A stretch of 64,000 nucleotides of DNA from Microbacterium soli (GCF_039539005.1 NZ_BAABCP010000001.1:2503472-2567471); one strand, 5' to 3'. Positions 21,310-31,661 are shown, numbered from the stretch's first letter. Program-made: numbers and translations. The notes: generated from the sequence alone by a model not told the origin.

Positions 21310-23198
21310 TGGCCGACGTCCTGCCGTACAAGCCCCGCACCGGGGAGATCCCGACGGATCCGGGCGTCTACCGCTTCCGTGATGCCGAAGGGCGCGTTCT
21401 GTACGTCGGCAAGGCGAAGAGCCTCCGTCAGCGACTGTCGAACTACTTCGCCCCGCTGCAGACCCTGCACGAGCGCACCCGGCGGATGGTGACGACCGCG
21501 GCATCCGTGGAGTGGACGGTCGTCGCCACGGACGTCGACGCGCTGCAGCTGGAGTACATGTGGATCAAGGAGTTCGATCCGCCCTTCAACGTGCGCTACA
21601 AGGACGACAAGTCCTACCCGTTCATGGCCATCACGCTCGCCGACGAGGCACCGCGCGTGATCGTCACGAGGAACCGGAGGATCCCGGGCGCGCGGTACTT
21701 CGGGCCGTACCCGAAAGTGTGGGCGGTGCACGAGACCATCGATCTGATGATCAAGGCGTTCCCCATCCGCACCTGCAGCGACGCCAGCTATCGGCGGGCC
21801 ATGCAGACCGGCCGCCCCTGCTTCCCCGGTCAGATCGGGCGCTGCGGCGGGCCGTGCTCGATGACCTGCACGATCGAGGAGCATCGTGCCATGGTCGACG
21901 ATTTCATCGCCTTCATGGAGGGCGGTGACGAGAGGTTCACGCGCGAGCTGACCGAGCGGATGCTGGCGGCATCCGCCGCCATGGACTACGAGGCCGCCGC
22001 GGGGTTCCGGGACAAGCTGGCGTCGATCGACGCCGTGCTGAGCAAGAGCGCGCTGGTGCTGCCCGCCGACGAGGATGCGGACCTGTTCGGCATCGCCGAG
22101 GACGAGCTGTCGGCCGCCGTGCAGCACTTCGTGATCCGCGGCGGGCGCGTTCGCGGTGTGCGCTCGCTCACCCTCGACAAGGAGCTCGACATCTCCGGCG
22201 GCGAACTGGTCGACCAGGTGCTGCAGCGCGTGTACGGCGACTCCGACGACATCCCTCGGCGCGTGCTCGTCCCCGTGCTCCCGGAGGCGTCGGTCGAGCT
22301 GGAGCAGTGGCTGTGCGAGCGGCGGGGACGGCGGGTCGCGCTGAAGGTCGCCCATCGTGGGCAACGGGCCGAGCTCATGCGCACGGCGACGCTCAACGCC
22401 CAGCAGGCGCTGCTGCGGCACAAGACCCGGCGCGCCGGAGATTACGTCGCGCGCACACAGGCGCTCACGGATCTTCAGGAGGCGCTGGGCATGGGCGAGG
22501 CGCCGCTGCGCATCGAGTGCTTCGACATCTCCCACCTGGGCGGGACCAACGTGGTGGCCTCGATGGTGGTCTTCGAGGACGGACTCCCGCGCAAGGATCA
22601 GTACCGCTCCTACAACATCGCCGAGACGACGGATGACACCGACTCGATGTATCAGGTGCTCATGCGCAGGCTCGCGCGCATCGAGACCGATGCCGGTTCG
22701 GCGGTCGACGAGGAGAAATCCGGCCCGGGGCGCCGACCGCGGTTCGCCTATCGTCCGCAGCTGCTGATCGTCGACGGCGGCCGACCCCAGGTCCAGGCGG
22801 CGGCGCGCGCGCTGCGCGACAGCGGGCGCACCGACATCGCGCTGTGCGGCATCGCCAAGCGGCTCGAGGAGATCTGGCTCCCCGACGACGACTTCCCCGT
22901 GATCCTCCCGCGCACCAGCGAAGCGCTCTACCTCGTCCAGCGGTTGCGCGACGAGGCCCATCGCTTCGCCATCACCCATCAGCGGCGGCGACGACGACGG
23001 GACATCACGACGGTGCTCAGCGAGATTCCCGGGCTCGGCGCGGCGCGGATCAAGTCGCTGCTCAAGCACTTCGGATCGGTGGCGGCGCTGCGCGCCGCGA
23101 CGGAGGAGCAGATCACCGAGGTCGACGGCATCGGACCGCGGCTGGCGTCCGCCATCCACGCCCACCTCGCCGGTGATCGCGCACCCTCGAGCGGATAG
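21309..23198 (+). CDS. uvrC: Excinuclease ABC subunit C
   Basis: A 629-residue dual-incision nuclease. The N-terminal GIY-YIG domain reads DPGVYRF and [10 protein letters not shown] with the catalytic region to about residue 95. A UvrB-interacting UVR motif is near 205-240. The C-terminal RNase H-like nuclease core begins with [12 protein letters not shown] (the catalytic Asp in this motif) and continues with LIVDGGRPQ. Two helix-hairpin-helix motifs close the protein ([17 protein letters not shown] and DGIGPRLA). The ATG shares its A with the uvrA stop. Confidence 0.97.
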   Translation: MADVLPYKPRTGEIPTDPGVYRFRDAEGRVLYVGKAKSLRQRLSNYFAPLQTLHERTRRMVTTAASVEWTVVATDVDALQLEYMWIKEFDPPFNVRYKDDKSYPFMAITLADEAPRVIVTRNRRIPGARYFGPYPKVWAVHETIDLMIKAFPIRTCSDASYRRAMQTGRPCFPGQIGRCGGPCSMTCTIEEHRAMVDDFIAFMEGGDERFTRELTERMLAASAAMDYEAAAGFRDKLASIDAVLSKSALVLPADEDADLFGIAEDELSAAVQHFVIRGGRVRGVRSLTLDKELDISGGELVDQVLQRVYGDSDDIPRRVLVPVLPEASVELEQWLCERRGRRVALKVAHRGQRAELMRTATLNAQQALLRHKTRRAGDYVARTQALTDLQEALGMGEAPLRIECFDISHLGGTNVVASMVVFEDGLPRKDQYRSYNIAETTDDTDSMYQVLMRRLARIETDAGSAVDEEKSGPGRRPRFAYRPQLLIVDGGRPQVQAAARALRDSGRTDIALCGIAKRLEEIWLPDDDFPVILPRTSEALYLVQRLRDEAHRFAITHQRRRRRRDITTVLSEIPGLGAARIKSLLKHFGSVAALRAATEEQITEVDGIGPRLASAIHAHLAGDRAPSSG

Positions 23199-23224
23199 GC
23201 TGGGAGGCAGGGAAGGGAGGCACG

Positions 23225-24097
23225 ATGGCGACCGCTGAAGCAGGCCAGTTCCTGATCGTCACGGGGATGTCGGGTGCCGGGCGCACGACCGCCGCGAACG
23301 CGCTGGAGGACCTCGGCTGGTACGTCGTGGACAACCTGCCTCCGCAGATGCTGCGCCCGCTTCTGGACCTCACGGACATGGGCGCGGGGAACCTTCCGAG
23401 GATCGCGGCAGTCGTGGATGCGCGCGGAGGCAGCCTGTTCGACGACTTCTCCGGTGTCGTGCATGCGCTGCGCTCCCGAGGCGACGTGAAAGTGCTCTTC
23501 CTCGAAGCCTCGGATGACGTTCTCGTGCGCAGGTACGAGTCCGTCCGACGCCCGCATCCGCTGCAGGGCGACGGCACGCTCCTGGACGGCATCCGTGCCG
23601 AGCGTCTTCGGCTGGCGCCGGTCCGCGAGGCGGCCGACCTGCTGATCGACACCTCCGGCCTGAACATCCATCAGCTGGCCATCCAGGTCTCCGAGATGTT
23701 CGCGGAGGAGGGCGCCGCGCGGCACCGGCTCACCATCCTGAGCTTCGGGTTCAAGTACGGGCTGCCGACGGATGTCGACCACGTCGCCGACATGAGGTTC
23801 CTGCCCAACCCGTTCTGGAACGAGGAGCTGCGCGACCATGACGGCGAGGACGCCGAGGTGCGCGACTTCGTGCTCTCCCGGCCCGGCGCGCAGGAGTTCC
23901 TGGAGGCGTACACGACGGCTCTCAGGCAGGTGCTGGAAGGGTACCAGCGCGAGAACAAGAGCCACTCCACCGTCGCGATCGGCTGCACGGGCGGGAAGCA
24001 CCGCTCCGTGGCGACCGCCGTCGAGCTCGCGCGGCGGCTCGCGGACGTCCCCGGCGTCGCCGTCAACGTCCGCCACCGCGACCTGGGACGGGAATGA
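23225..24097 (+). CDS. rapZ: RapZ/YvcJ family nucleotide-binding RNase adapter
   Basis: A 290-residue P-loop protein with Walker A GMSGAGRT (arginine in place of lysine, frequent in actinobacterial members). Family segments seen are LGWYVVDNLPPQML, VDARGG, FLEASDDVLVRRYESVRRPHPL and the C-terminal GCTGGKHRSVA with its strictly conserved cluster. In E. coli RapZ directs RNase E to a small RNA; the actinobacterial role is not settled. Its neighbours are uvrC and whiA, with yvcK, normally between rapZ and whiA, absent. SD AAGGGAGG lies nine bases before the ATG. Confidence 0.93.
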   Translation: MATAEAGQFLIVTGMSGAGRTTAANALEDLGWYVVDNLPPQMLRPLLDLTDMGAGNLPRIAAVVDARGGSLFDDFSGVVHALRSRGDVKVLFLEASDDVLVRRYESVRRPHPLQGDGTLLDGIRAERLRLAPVREAADLLIDTSGLNIHQLAIQVSEMFAEEGAARHRLTILSFGFKYGLPTDVDHVADMRFLPNPFWNEELRDHDGEDAEVRDFVLSRPGAQEFLEAYTTALRQVLEGYQRENKSHSTVAIGCTGGKHRSVATAVELARRLADVPGVAVNVRHRDLGRE

Positions 24098-24134
24098 ACA
24101 CGGCATCGAGGCGGGCGGAGCCGCCTCGGCCTTG

Positions 24135-24172
24135 TAGGCTGGATCCTTGCGTCGGAGGCCGACGCAAGGATC
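24135..24172 (+). promoter_or_regulatory. whiA promoter and leader hairpin
   Basis: A -10 box TAGGCT (24135-24140) is followed at once by a perfect 14-bp inverted repeat (24142-24155 and 24159-24172) with a 3-base loop. The hairpin covers the predicted transcription start and ends only a few bases before the Shine-Dalgarno GAAGGAG at 24175-24181. It could be a protein-binding operator or a 5' RNA structure; it is too near the start to be a useful terminator for rapZ alone. Confidence 0.65.
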
Positions 24173-24185
24173 GTGAAGGAGCCCC

Positions 24186-25178
24186 GTGGCACTAACCACC
24201 GACGTCAAAGCCGAACTCGTCAGCATCCGCAACGCACCCCCCAGCGTGCGTGTCGCCGAGGTGACGACGATTCTCCGCTTCGCCGGTGGGCTGCACTCCA
24301 TCGCCGGGCGGGTGGCTGTGGAGGCCGAGGTGGATGCCGAGAAGCTCGCGCGCCGGGTGAGTCGCGATCTCGCGGAGATCTACGGCGTGCGTCCGGAGAT
24401 CGCGCAGGTCAAGTCCAGCATCGCGCAGACCAGCACCGTCGGTGACGGAGCCCGGTGGGCGGTGCGCGTGATCGGCGCGGGGGAGACCCTCGCCCGCCAG
24501 ACCGGCCTGCTCGACGCCCGTCGGCGTCCCGTGCGCGGGCTCCCGAACCGTCTGACCACGGGAGCTCCCGAGGAGCTCGCCGGCATCTGGCGGGGCGCCT
24601 TCCTCGCGGCGGGCTCGCTGAGCGAACCGGGCCGTTCCGCCATGCTTGAGGTGTCCTGCCCGTCCGGCGAGGCCGCCATGGCGCTGGTGGGCGCGGCCCA
24701 CCGTCTCGGCGTCACCGCCAAGGCCCGCGAGGTGCGCGGCCTGCCGCGCGTGGTCGTCCGCGAGGGCGAGGCCATCCGTGCGGTCCTGACCGCCATGGGC
24801 GCCCGTCGCACGGCGGCGACCTGGGAGGAGATGCGTCAGCGCCGCGAGGTGCGCGCCGGGGTGAACCGACTGGTGAACTTCGATGACGCGAATCTCCGCC
24901 GCTCCGCGCAGGCCGCCGTGGCAGCCTGCGCACGCGTCGAGCGCGCCCTTGAGATCCTCGGCGACGACGTGCCCGATCATCTGCGCACGGCGGGCAACCT
25001 GCGCCTGCGCTACCGCGACGCGAGCCTGGACGAGCTGGGTCACCAGGCCGAGCCGCCTCTGACCAAGGACGCCGTCGCCGGACGCATCCGTCGCCTGCTC
25101 GCGATGGCGGACAAGCGCGCCCAGGCGGAGGGCATCCCCGGCACGGAGGCGGCGGTCCCCGCAGGCCTCGACGACTGA
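24186..25178 (+). CDS. whiA: Sporulation/cell-division regulator WhiA
   Basis: A 330-residue DNA-binding protein combining a degenerate LAGLIDADG homing-endonuclease fold (about 1-220; [18 protein letters not shown] is characteristic) with a C-terminal helix-turn-helix (about 240-320; [26 protein letters not shown] with RRLL). WhiA controls cell division and, in Streptomyces, sporulation with WhiB; non-sporulating actinobacteria retain it. The start is GTG at 24186 with a good SD, matching family members that begin MALTxDVK. Confidence 0.95.
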   Translation: MALTTDVKAELVSIRNAPPSVRVAEVTTILRFAGGLHSIAGRVAVEAEVDAEKLARRVSRDLAEIYGVRPEIAQVKSSIAQTSTVGDGARWAVRVIGAGETLARQTGLLDARRRPVRGLPNRLTTGAPEELAGIWRGAFLAAGSLSEPGRSAMLEVSCPSGEAAMALVGAAHRLGVTAKAREVRGLPRVVVREGEAIRAVLTAMGARRTAATWEEMRQRREVRAGVNRLVNFDDANLRRSAQAAVAACARVERALEILGDDVPDHLRTAGNLRLRYRDASLDELGHQAEPPLTKDAVAGRIRRLLAMADKRAQAEGIPGTEAAVPAGLDD

Positions 25179-25376
25179 AGCCCACGGCTCCCGGCATCAT
25201 CGCACCTCGCATCGTCGCTCGCTGCGGGGGAGGGGTGGTGCGCTCCCTCCCGGAAGGGGATGTCATGCGGCGACACACGCGCTGCATCCCCGCTCCTGTC
25301 GGCCGCGTCAGGCAGGTGCCGGCGAGCGCATGCCGTCATCCGGGAAGGATCCCTCCGCTGCGGTCGTTGCCGTCAG

Positions 25377-25382
25377 TAGGAT
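25377..25382 (+). promoter_or_regulatory. Candidate -10 box of sodA
   Basis: TAGGAT lies about 81 bases before the sodA ATG. No clear -35 box. The rest of the 285-base gap after whiA shows nothing recognisable. Confidence 0.4.
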
Positions 25383-25463
25383 GTGAAACGTCTGCTCCGC
25401 GGTGCACACGGCATCGCGGAGAACGCAAGCGCCGCGGCGCGGCGCGGATTGGATGAAATCGAC

Positions 25464-26090
25464 ATGGCGACCTACACGCTGCCCGACCTTCCGTACGACT
25501 TCGCAGCCCTTGAGCCGCACATCAGCGGCAAGATCATGGAGCTGCATCACGACAAGCACCACGCCGCGTATGTGGCCGGTGCGAACGCTGCGCTCGCAGC
25601 GCTCGAGGAGGCGCGCGAGACGGGCAACCTCGCGAACGTCAACAAGCTCGAGAAGGACCTCGCGTTCAACCTCGGCGGTCACGTGAACCACTCGATCTTC
25701 TGGACCAACCTCTCGCCCAACGGCGGCGGGCAGCCGGAGGGCGAGCTGAAAGCGGCCATCGACGAGTTCTTCGGCTCGTTCGAGAAGTTCCAGGCGCACT
25801 TCGCGGCGGCTGCTGCCGGCATCCAGGGCTCGGGCTGGGCCGTGCTCAGCTGGGACCCGATCGGCGCACGACTGATCATCCAGCAGCTGTTCGACCAGCA
25901 CGCCAACAGCGCGCAGGGCACCATCCCGCTGTTCCAGCTCGACATGTGGGAGCACGCCTTCTACCTCGACTACCTGAACGTCAAGGCGGACTACATCAAG
26001 GCGGCCTGGAACATCGCGAACTGGGAGAACGTCGCTCAGCGGTTTGAAACAGCGCGTGAGAAGACCTCCGGTCTGCTGGTAATGTCGTAA
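25464..26090 (+). CDS. sodA: Superoxide dismutase (Fe/Mn family)
   Basis: A 208-residue cytoplasmic dismutase. Metal ligands are visible as His28 in ELHHDKHH, the His in GGHVNHSIFW, and Asp and His in DMWEHAFYLDY. The sequence GSGWAVLSWD and the QLFDQH segment suit a Mn- or cambialistic enzyme but do not settle the metal. The ATG at 25464 gives the family start MATYTLPDLPYDF; a longer in-frame reading to a GTG at 25383 has no conserved residues. Confidence 0.95.
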   Translation: MATYTLPDLPYDFAALEPHISGKIMELHHDKHHAAYVAGANAALAALEEARETGNLANVNKLEKDLAFNLGGHVNHSIFWTNLSPNGGGQPEGELKAAIDEFFGSFEKFQAHFAAAAAGIQGSGWAVLSWDPIGARLIIQQLFDQHANSAQGTIPLFQLDMWEHAFYLDYLNVKADYIKAAWNIANWENVAQRFETAREKTSGLLVMS

Positions 26091-26096
26091 AACATG

Positions 26097-27201
<1,105 letters not shown>

Positions 27202-27211
27202 GCTCATACAC

Positions 27212-28426
27212 ATGACTCTGCGCACCCTGGACTCCCTGGGATCGCTGGAGGGCAAGCGCGTCATCGTCCGTTGTGACCTGAACGTCCCGCTGCGGGACGG
27301 CGTCATAACGGACGATGGCCGCGTTCGCGCCTCTCTGCCGACTCTCAACACCCTCATCGACGCCGGCGCACGGGTGATCGTGTGCTCGCATCTCGGTCGG
27401 CCCGACGGCACCGCCGATCCGCAGTACAGCCTGGAGCCGGTCGCGCGGCGACTGTCCGAGCTGCTGGGCAGGTCCGTCGCCTTCGCCAGCGACACCGTGG
27501 GCGAGTCCGCGCGCGAGGCCTCCGTCGCGGTGGAGCCCGGCGGCGTCGTCCTGCTGGAGAATCTCCGCTTCAACGCGGGCGAGACCGCCAAGGACGAAGC
27601 GGCGCGGAAGGCGTTCGCGTCCGAGCTGGCGGCCCTGGCCGACGCGATGGTGTCCGACGGCTTCGGCGTCGTGCACCGCAAGCAGGCCAGCGTCTACGAG
27701 CTCGCGCAGCTGCTGCCCTCCGCCGCGGGCCTGCTGATCGCCGCCGAGCTGGACGTGCTCGACCGTCTGACCGAGACCCCGCAGCGACCCTATTCCGTGG
27801 TGCTCGGCGGCTCGAAGGTCAGCGACAAGCTGGGTGTCATCGCGCACCTCCTGCCACGGGTGGACCGCCTTCTCATCGGCGGTGGCATGCTCTTCACCTT
27901 CCTCGCCGCCCAGGGGCACGCGGTCGCCTCGAGCCTGCTGGAGCAGGATCAGCTGGACACCGTCCGCGGTTACATCGCGGAGGCGGAGGAGCGGGGGGTG
28001 GAGCTGGTGCTCCCCACCGATGTGGTGGTCGCCTCGGGGTTCGCCGCGGACGCCGACCACGAGACCGTGGCGGCGGATGCCATCGAGCAGAGCTCCTTCG
28101 GTGCATCCGGCATCGGCCTGGACATCGGGCCGGAGACGGCTGCGCGCTTCGCGGAGACCGTCCGCGGATCCAAGACGGTGTTCTGGAACGGCCCGATGGG
28201 CGTGTTCGAGTTCCCGGCCTTCGCCGCGGGCACCACGGCCGTGGCGAAGGCGCTGACGGAGGTCGACGGACTGAGTGTCGTCGGCGGCGGGGACTCGGCC
28301 GCCGCGGTGCGCCAGCTGGGCTTCTCCGACGACGCGTTCGGGCACATCTCCACCGGAGGCGGCGCCAGCCTCGAATTCCTCGAAGGCAAGAAGCTACCTG
28401 GACTGGAGGTCCTCGGATGGCAGTGA
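27212..28426 (+). CDS. pgk: Phosphoglycerate kinase
   Basis: A 404-residue monomeric two-domain kinase forming ATP from 1,3-bisphosphoglycerate. RCDLNVPLRDG and the SHLGRPDG motif carry substrate-binding Arg and His residues, LLENLRF follows, and LGGSKVSDKLGV marks the hinge. The nucleotide-binding segment includes FWNGPMGVFE and VGGGDSAAA. It starts ten bases after gap and overlaps tpiA by ten bases. Confidence 0.97.
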   Translation: MTLRTLDSLGSLEGKRVIVRCDLNVPLRDGVITDDGRVRASLPTLNTLIDAGARVIVCSHLGRPDGTADPQYSLEPVARRLSELLGRSVAFASDTVGESAREASVAVEPGGVVLLENLRFNAGETAKDEAARKAFASELAALADAMVSDGFGVVHRKQASVYELAQLLPSAAGLLIAAELDVLDRLTETPQRPYSVVLGGSKVSDKLGVIAHLLPRVDRLLIGGGMLFTFLAAQGHAVASSLLEQDQLDTVRGYIAEAEERGVELVLPTDVVVASGFAADADHETVAADAIEQSSFGASGIGLDIGPETAARFAETVRGSKTVFWNGPMGVFEFPAFAAGTTAVAKALTEVDGLSVVGGGDSAAAVRQLGFSDDAFGHISTGGGASLEFLEGKKLPGLEVLGWQ

Positions 28427-29235
28427 ATCCGACCGATCCTTCTGCTGCGCAGAAGGGACGCACCCCACTGATCGCGGGGAACTGGAAGATGAACCTCGAT
28501 CACCTGCAGGCGGTGGCGACCGTGCAGAAGCTGCACTGGACGCTCAAGGACGCCGGGCACGAGGAGGGATCCGTGGACGTCGCGGTCTTCCCGCCGTTCA
28601 CCGACATCCGGTCCGTGCAGACGCTGATCGACGCCGACAGGATCCCGTTCGGCCTCGGGGCGCAGGACCTGTCCGCGCACGACTCCGGGGCGTACACCGG
28701 GGAGGTCTCGGGCGCGTTCCTGTCCAAGCTCGGGGTCGGCTCGGTCATCATCGGGCATTCGGAGCGCCGGGCGTACCACAACGAGGATGATGACGTCGTC
28801 AACGCCAAGGTCAAGGCCGCACTCAAGCACGGTCTGGTGCCGGTGATCTGCGTGGGCGAGACCGCGGAGGACCTGGAGCGGTTCGGTGGCAGCGCGGTCC
28901 CCGTCGCGCAGCTCGAGAAGGCGCTTGAGGGGATTCCGACGTCCGCCGACATCGTGGTCGCCTACGAGCCGGTCTGGGCGATCGGCTCCGGCCAGGCCGC
29001 GACCCCGGCTCAGGCGCAGGAGGTGTGCGCCGCGCTGCGGGCCGCCATCTCCCGCGTGCTGGACGCGGAAGCCGCCGCGCGCACCCGCATCCTCTACGGC
29101 GGTTCGGTGAAATCCGGCAACATCGCCGGCTTCATGCGGGAGCCCGACGTCGACGGCGCGCTGGTGGGGGGTGCGAGCCTCGTCGTCGACGAGTTCGCGG
29201 CGATCGTGCGCTACCAGAAGCACGTCGGCGTGTGA
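28417..29235 (+). CDS. tpiA: Triosephosphate isomerase
   Basis: A 272-residue TIM barrel interconverting dihydroxyacetone phosphate and glyceraldehyde-3-phosphate. Catalytic residues are visible: Lys in AGNWKMN, His in IIGHSERR, Glu in VVAYEPVWAIG, and the phosphate-binding YGGSVKSGN and GALVGGASL. An N-terminal extension of about 17 residues precedes the core. The ATG lies inside the pgk 3' end with SD GGAGGT seven bases upstream. Confidence 0.97.
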   Translation: MAVNPTDPSAAQKGRTPLIAGNWKMNLDHLQAVATVQKLHWTLKDAGHEEGSVDVAVFPPFTDIRSVQTLIDADRIPFGLGAQDLSAHDSGAYTGEVSGAFLSKLGVGSVIIGHSERRAYHNEDDDVVNAKVKAALKHGLVPVICVGETAEDLERFGGSAVPVAQLEKALEGIPTSADIVVAYEPVWAIGSGQAATPAQAQEVCAALRAAISRVLDAEAAARTRILYGGSVKSGNIAGFMREPDVDGALVGGASLVVDEFAAIVRYQKHVGV

Positions 29236-29265
29236 GGCGGATGGGGCGTCTGTCGCGCTCCGTCC

Positions 29266-29271
29266 TATAAT
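29266..29271 (+). promoter_or_regulatory. Consensus -10 box of secG-rbpA
   Basis: TATAAT, a perfect match to the sigma-70-type consensus, lies about 49 bases before the secG start, within the 84-base tpiA-secG gap. This suggests that secG-rbpA has its own promoter apart from the glycolytic operon. Confidence 0.55.
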
Positions 29272-29319
29272 CAACAGCTAGGCGGGCCGTCCACCGGCCC
29301 TGGCGAAAGGCTTCATCCC

Positions 29320-29568
29320 GTGCTGGTTCTCGAGTTCGTACTGCAGGTGGTGCTGGGCATCAGCAGCGTCCTGCTGACTCTCCTCATCCTTCTTCACAAG
29401 GGTCGCGGCGGCGGTCTGTCCGACATGTTCGGCGGTGGCATGACCGCGACGGTCGGCTCCTCCGGGCTGGCGGAGCGCAACCTCAACCGGTTCACCGTGG
29501 TGCTCGCGCTGGTCTGGTTCGCGGTCATCGTCGCACTCGGTCTCATCACGAAGTTCACGGTGATCTGA
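29320..29568 (+). CDS. secG: Preprotein translocase subunit SecG
   Basis: An 82-residue protein with two transmembrane helices (about 3-24 and 55-77) joined by a loop with HKGRGGGLSDMFGGG, the classic SecG signature. It assists SecYE-mediated translocation. It starts with GTG and its stop overlaps the rbpA ATG as TGATG. Confidence 0.94.
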   Translation: MLVLEFVLQVVLGISSVLLTLLILLHKGRGGGLSDMFGGGMTATVGSSGLAERNLNRFTVVLALVWFAVIVALGLITKFTVI

Positions 29569-29924
29569 TGGCGACCGGTGGCAACGCGATCCGCGGCACA
29601 CGGGTCGGCTCGGGTCCGATGGGAGAGCAGGACCACGGCTTCCACGCGGACCGCATCGCCGTGTCGTACTGGGACGGGCTCGGCAACGAGACCGTGCGGT
29701 ACTTCGCCGCGGGGCTGCCCGAGGAGGAGATCCCGGAGATCATCGACCATCCGCACACGGGTCTGCCCGCAGGCCGCGACAAGCACAACCCGCCGGCTCT
29801 CGCGAAGGCGGAGCCGTACAAGACGCACCTCGCCTATGTGAAGGAGCGTCGTACCGATGAGGAGGCCGAACAGCTCCTCGAGGAGGCACTCGCGCAGTTG
29901 CGCGAGCGTCGCGGACAGAACTGA
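29568..29924 (+). CDS. rbpA: RNA polymerase-binding protein RbpA
   Basis: A 118-residue actinobacterial transcription factor. The N-terminal RGTRVGSGPMGE segment matches the basic linker region of the family, a compact core with YWDGLGNETVRYFA follows, and the C-terminal sigma-interaction helix is in TDEEAEQLLEEALAQLRERR. RbpA binds the principal sigma factor and stabilises open complexes, fitting the -10-driven promoters seen in this window. It is translationally coupled to secG. Confidence 0.9.
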   Translation: MATGGNAIRGTRVGSGPMGEQDHGFHADRIAVSYWDGLGNETVRYFAAGLPEEEIPEIIDHPHTGLPAGRDKHNPPALAKAEPYKTHLAYVKERRTDEEAEQLLEEALAQLRERRGQN

Positions 29925-29944
29925 GTCCGCGCGACGGACATCGC

Positions 29945-29982
29945 CGAGGAGCGCCCGGGAACATGATCCCGGGCGCTCCTCG
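29945..29982. terminator. Bidirectional terminator between rbpA and the SipW operon
   Basis: A perfect 16-bp hairpin (29945-29960 and 29967-29982) with a 6-base loop lies between the convergent ends of rbpA and the minus-strand secretion operon and can serve both. Confidence 0.85.
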
Positions 29983-30009
29983 TGTCGGCTCTGGGACGCG
30001 GGGCGGTTC

Positions 30010-30519
30010 TCACGTGCACTCGTTGCGACCGGCGAGCCCGAGCAGACCGCCCACGCTGAGCGTCCGGGTCGCGGCCGGGGAGACCCACGCGCTGCCGGGA
30101 TGCGTCGCGGTGACCTCGACGGGGTTCGACGAACCGAGAAGGCCGCCGAGCAGCGAGGAGAGCAGATCGTCGGACAGGGTCGCCGTGTAGACGTAGGGGC
30201 CCGAACCGGTGGGCGTGACCGCCGATGACGGGATCGTCCTGCCGCTGATGCGAAGCTCGACCCCGCTCTGCTCGTAGGCGGACGTCCAGGTGATGGTCAC
30301 GCCGGTGAAGACCAGCCCGAGGTTCAGGAGAGTGCGCACCTCGCAGGAGGTGATGGTCGGAGTCTCGAGTGCGCCCGCGGAGACGGATGCGCTGACGCGG
30401 TGCGCGTCGGACCACGCCGCAGCGGTCCATCGTGCGTCGGCGGGGCCGCTGAACGCCGCGACCGCCGCGCAGAAGACCAGTGCCGCCGCGGACGCGATGG
30501 ATCGGCGCCGCCGTCTCAC
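30010..30519 (-). CDS. SipW-type signal-peptide exported protein (third substrate)
   Basis: A 169-residue secreted protein. The N-terminus is arginine-rich (RRRRRS), followed by a hydrophobic stretch (about 8-27) and the motif ARWTAAAWSD-AHRVSASVSAGALE, the arrangement of TasA/camelysin-like proteins cleaved by SipW peptidases. The mature part contains a single immunoglobulin-like beta domain pattern (VTITWTSAYEQSG, GSGPYVYTATL) and one Cys near each end. The function is unknown; a surface or matrix role is inferred from the family. The GTG at 30519 has SD AGGAGG five bases upstream and overlaps the peptidase stop by 4 bases. Confidence 0.72.
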   Translation of the reverse strand: MRRRRRSIASAAALVFCAAVAAFSGPADARWTAAAWSDAHRVSASVSAGALETPTITSCEVRTLLNLGLVFTGVTITWTSAYEQSGVELRISGRTIPSSAVTPTGSGPYVYTATLSDDLLSSLLGGLLGSSNPVEVTATHPGSAWVSPAATRTLSVGGLLGLAGRNECT

Positions 30520-31661
30520 GATGGCCTCCTGTTTCCTCGACCGGCGAGCATCGCGACGCCCAGTCCCACGAGCACCGCCGCCGGGGCTGCGACGAGGCCC
30601 AGCGACGCACCGCCCGTGGCGGGCAGGGTCGTGCCGCCGAGGTGAGCGGTGGTGCTGGTCTGCGCGGCGGTCGCCCGGATCGTGAGGGTCGCTCGTGCGT
30701 CCTCGGTGCCGCTGCCGGTCACAGCGATACGCAGGTGAGCCGTCGATGGGGCGCCCGTGCGCAGCAGCATCCGCTCCGAACCGTTCAGCGGGAGCACGGC
30801 GGCCGTGTTCAGAGCCGACTCCGCACCAGGACATCCCGATGACTCCCAGGCCACGCTGCAGCTGTGCACCTCGGTCGTGATCCGCAGGCCGTGCCCTGAA
30901 CCGCTGAGCGCCACAGCCAGGTCGCCGTCGGATGGAGCGGACGACGCGTCGATGTCGACGTCCCACACGAACGGGATCCGTGGGTGGAGTGCGTGCACGC
31001 CGCCGCCATCCGCATTCGTCGTGATCGAGACGAGCCCCGCCGCCTGCGCCGCCGGGGGCGGGAGGACGAGTGGTGCGACGCCGGTGGCGACGATCACCGC
31101 GATGCCGAGAGGTCCCCGTCGTCGTCGGCCGTGACGCGGCCCGGAGCCGCCGACGGGCGCGGGATCGGTGCGCGGCCAGAACGCCCAGGTGACCACAAGC
31201 GCTGCGGCGATCGTGAGACCGCCGAGCGCCCAGGGGCTGCCGAGCCAGACGATCATCGGGGCGAGGCGGGGCACCGAGCCGCGGACGACTCGTCCCTCGG
31301 AGATCACATAGGGATCGGGGTCCTCCGATGCGTTGGCGTCGCCCTGCATCGTGATCGATCGCTCGACATTCGTGGGCCCCGGGGCGATGCGTATGACACG
31401 GTGCGTGATCGGGAGCTGTCCGTCGCGATCGACGGTCACGACGTCGCCGATCGAGATCTCGGACGCCGGGATGCGCTGGACGAGTGCGACGGACCCGGCA
31501 GGGATCGCGGGCGACATGGAACCGGTCTTGAACATGATCAGGGAGAACCCTCCCGTGAAGGCAAGAACAGTGAGGATGATGCAGAGGACGCCTCCGGCGG
31601 CGGCGAGGGTGAGCAGGCCCTCGCGCAGTGCCCGCGCGATTCCGGTCATCACCGCTCTCAC
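30516..31661 (-). CDS. SipW-type signal peptidase I fused to an LPXTG-anchored region
   Basis: A 381-residue protein. Residues 1-165 form a signal peptidase of the SipW/ER type: a helix at 16-42, TGSMSP with catalytic Ser48, THRVI with His87 in place of the bacterial Lys, GDAN at 107-110, and a second helix at 135-162. An arginine-rich loop (RHGRRRRG) leads to a third hydrophobic stretch (184-204) ending in AQA, like an internal signal peptide. An extracytoplasmic region of about 140 residues with two Cys follows, then LPATG (346-350), a hydrophobic segment and RGNRR, a complete sortase sorting signal. The usual enzyme is about 180-200 residues. The GTG at 31661 overlaps the preceding stop; ATG 31649 is an alternative. 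Confidence 0.8.
   Translation of the reverse strand: MRAVMTGIARALREGLLTLAAAGGVLCIILTVLAFTGGFSLIMFKTGSMSPAIPAGSVALVQRIPASEISIGDVVTVDRDGQLPITHRVIRIAPGPTNVERSITMQGDANASEDPDPYVISEGRVVRGSVPRLAPMIVWLGSPWALGGLTIAAALVVTWAFWPRTDPAPVGGSGPRHGRRRRGPLGIAVIVATGVAPLVLPPPAAQAAGLVSITTNADGGGVHALHPRIPFVWDVDIDASSAPSDGDLAVALSGSGHGLRITTEVHSCSVAWESSGCPGAESALNTAAVLPLNGSERMLLRTGAPSTAHLRIAVTGSGTEDARATLTIRATAAQTSTTAHLGGTTLPATGGASLGLVAAPAAVLVGLGVAMLAGRGNRRPS

Noticed and set aside
18595..21504. A 969-codon frame antisense to uvrA
   Set aside because: It is a shadow frame of uvrA.
23225..23320. RapZ Walker A with Arg in place of Lys considered an inactivating change
   Set aside because: GAGR is a frequent natural variant in actinobacterial members of this family.
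25383..25463. N-terminal extension of sodA from GTG 25383
   Set aside because: The family starts at MATYTLPDLPY; the added residues lack conservation and lie in the leader after the -10 box.
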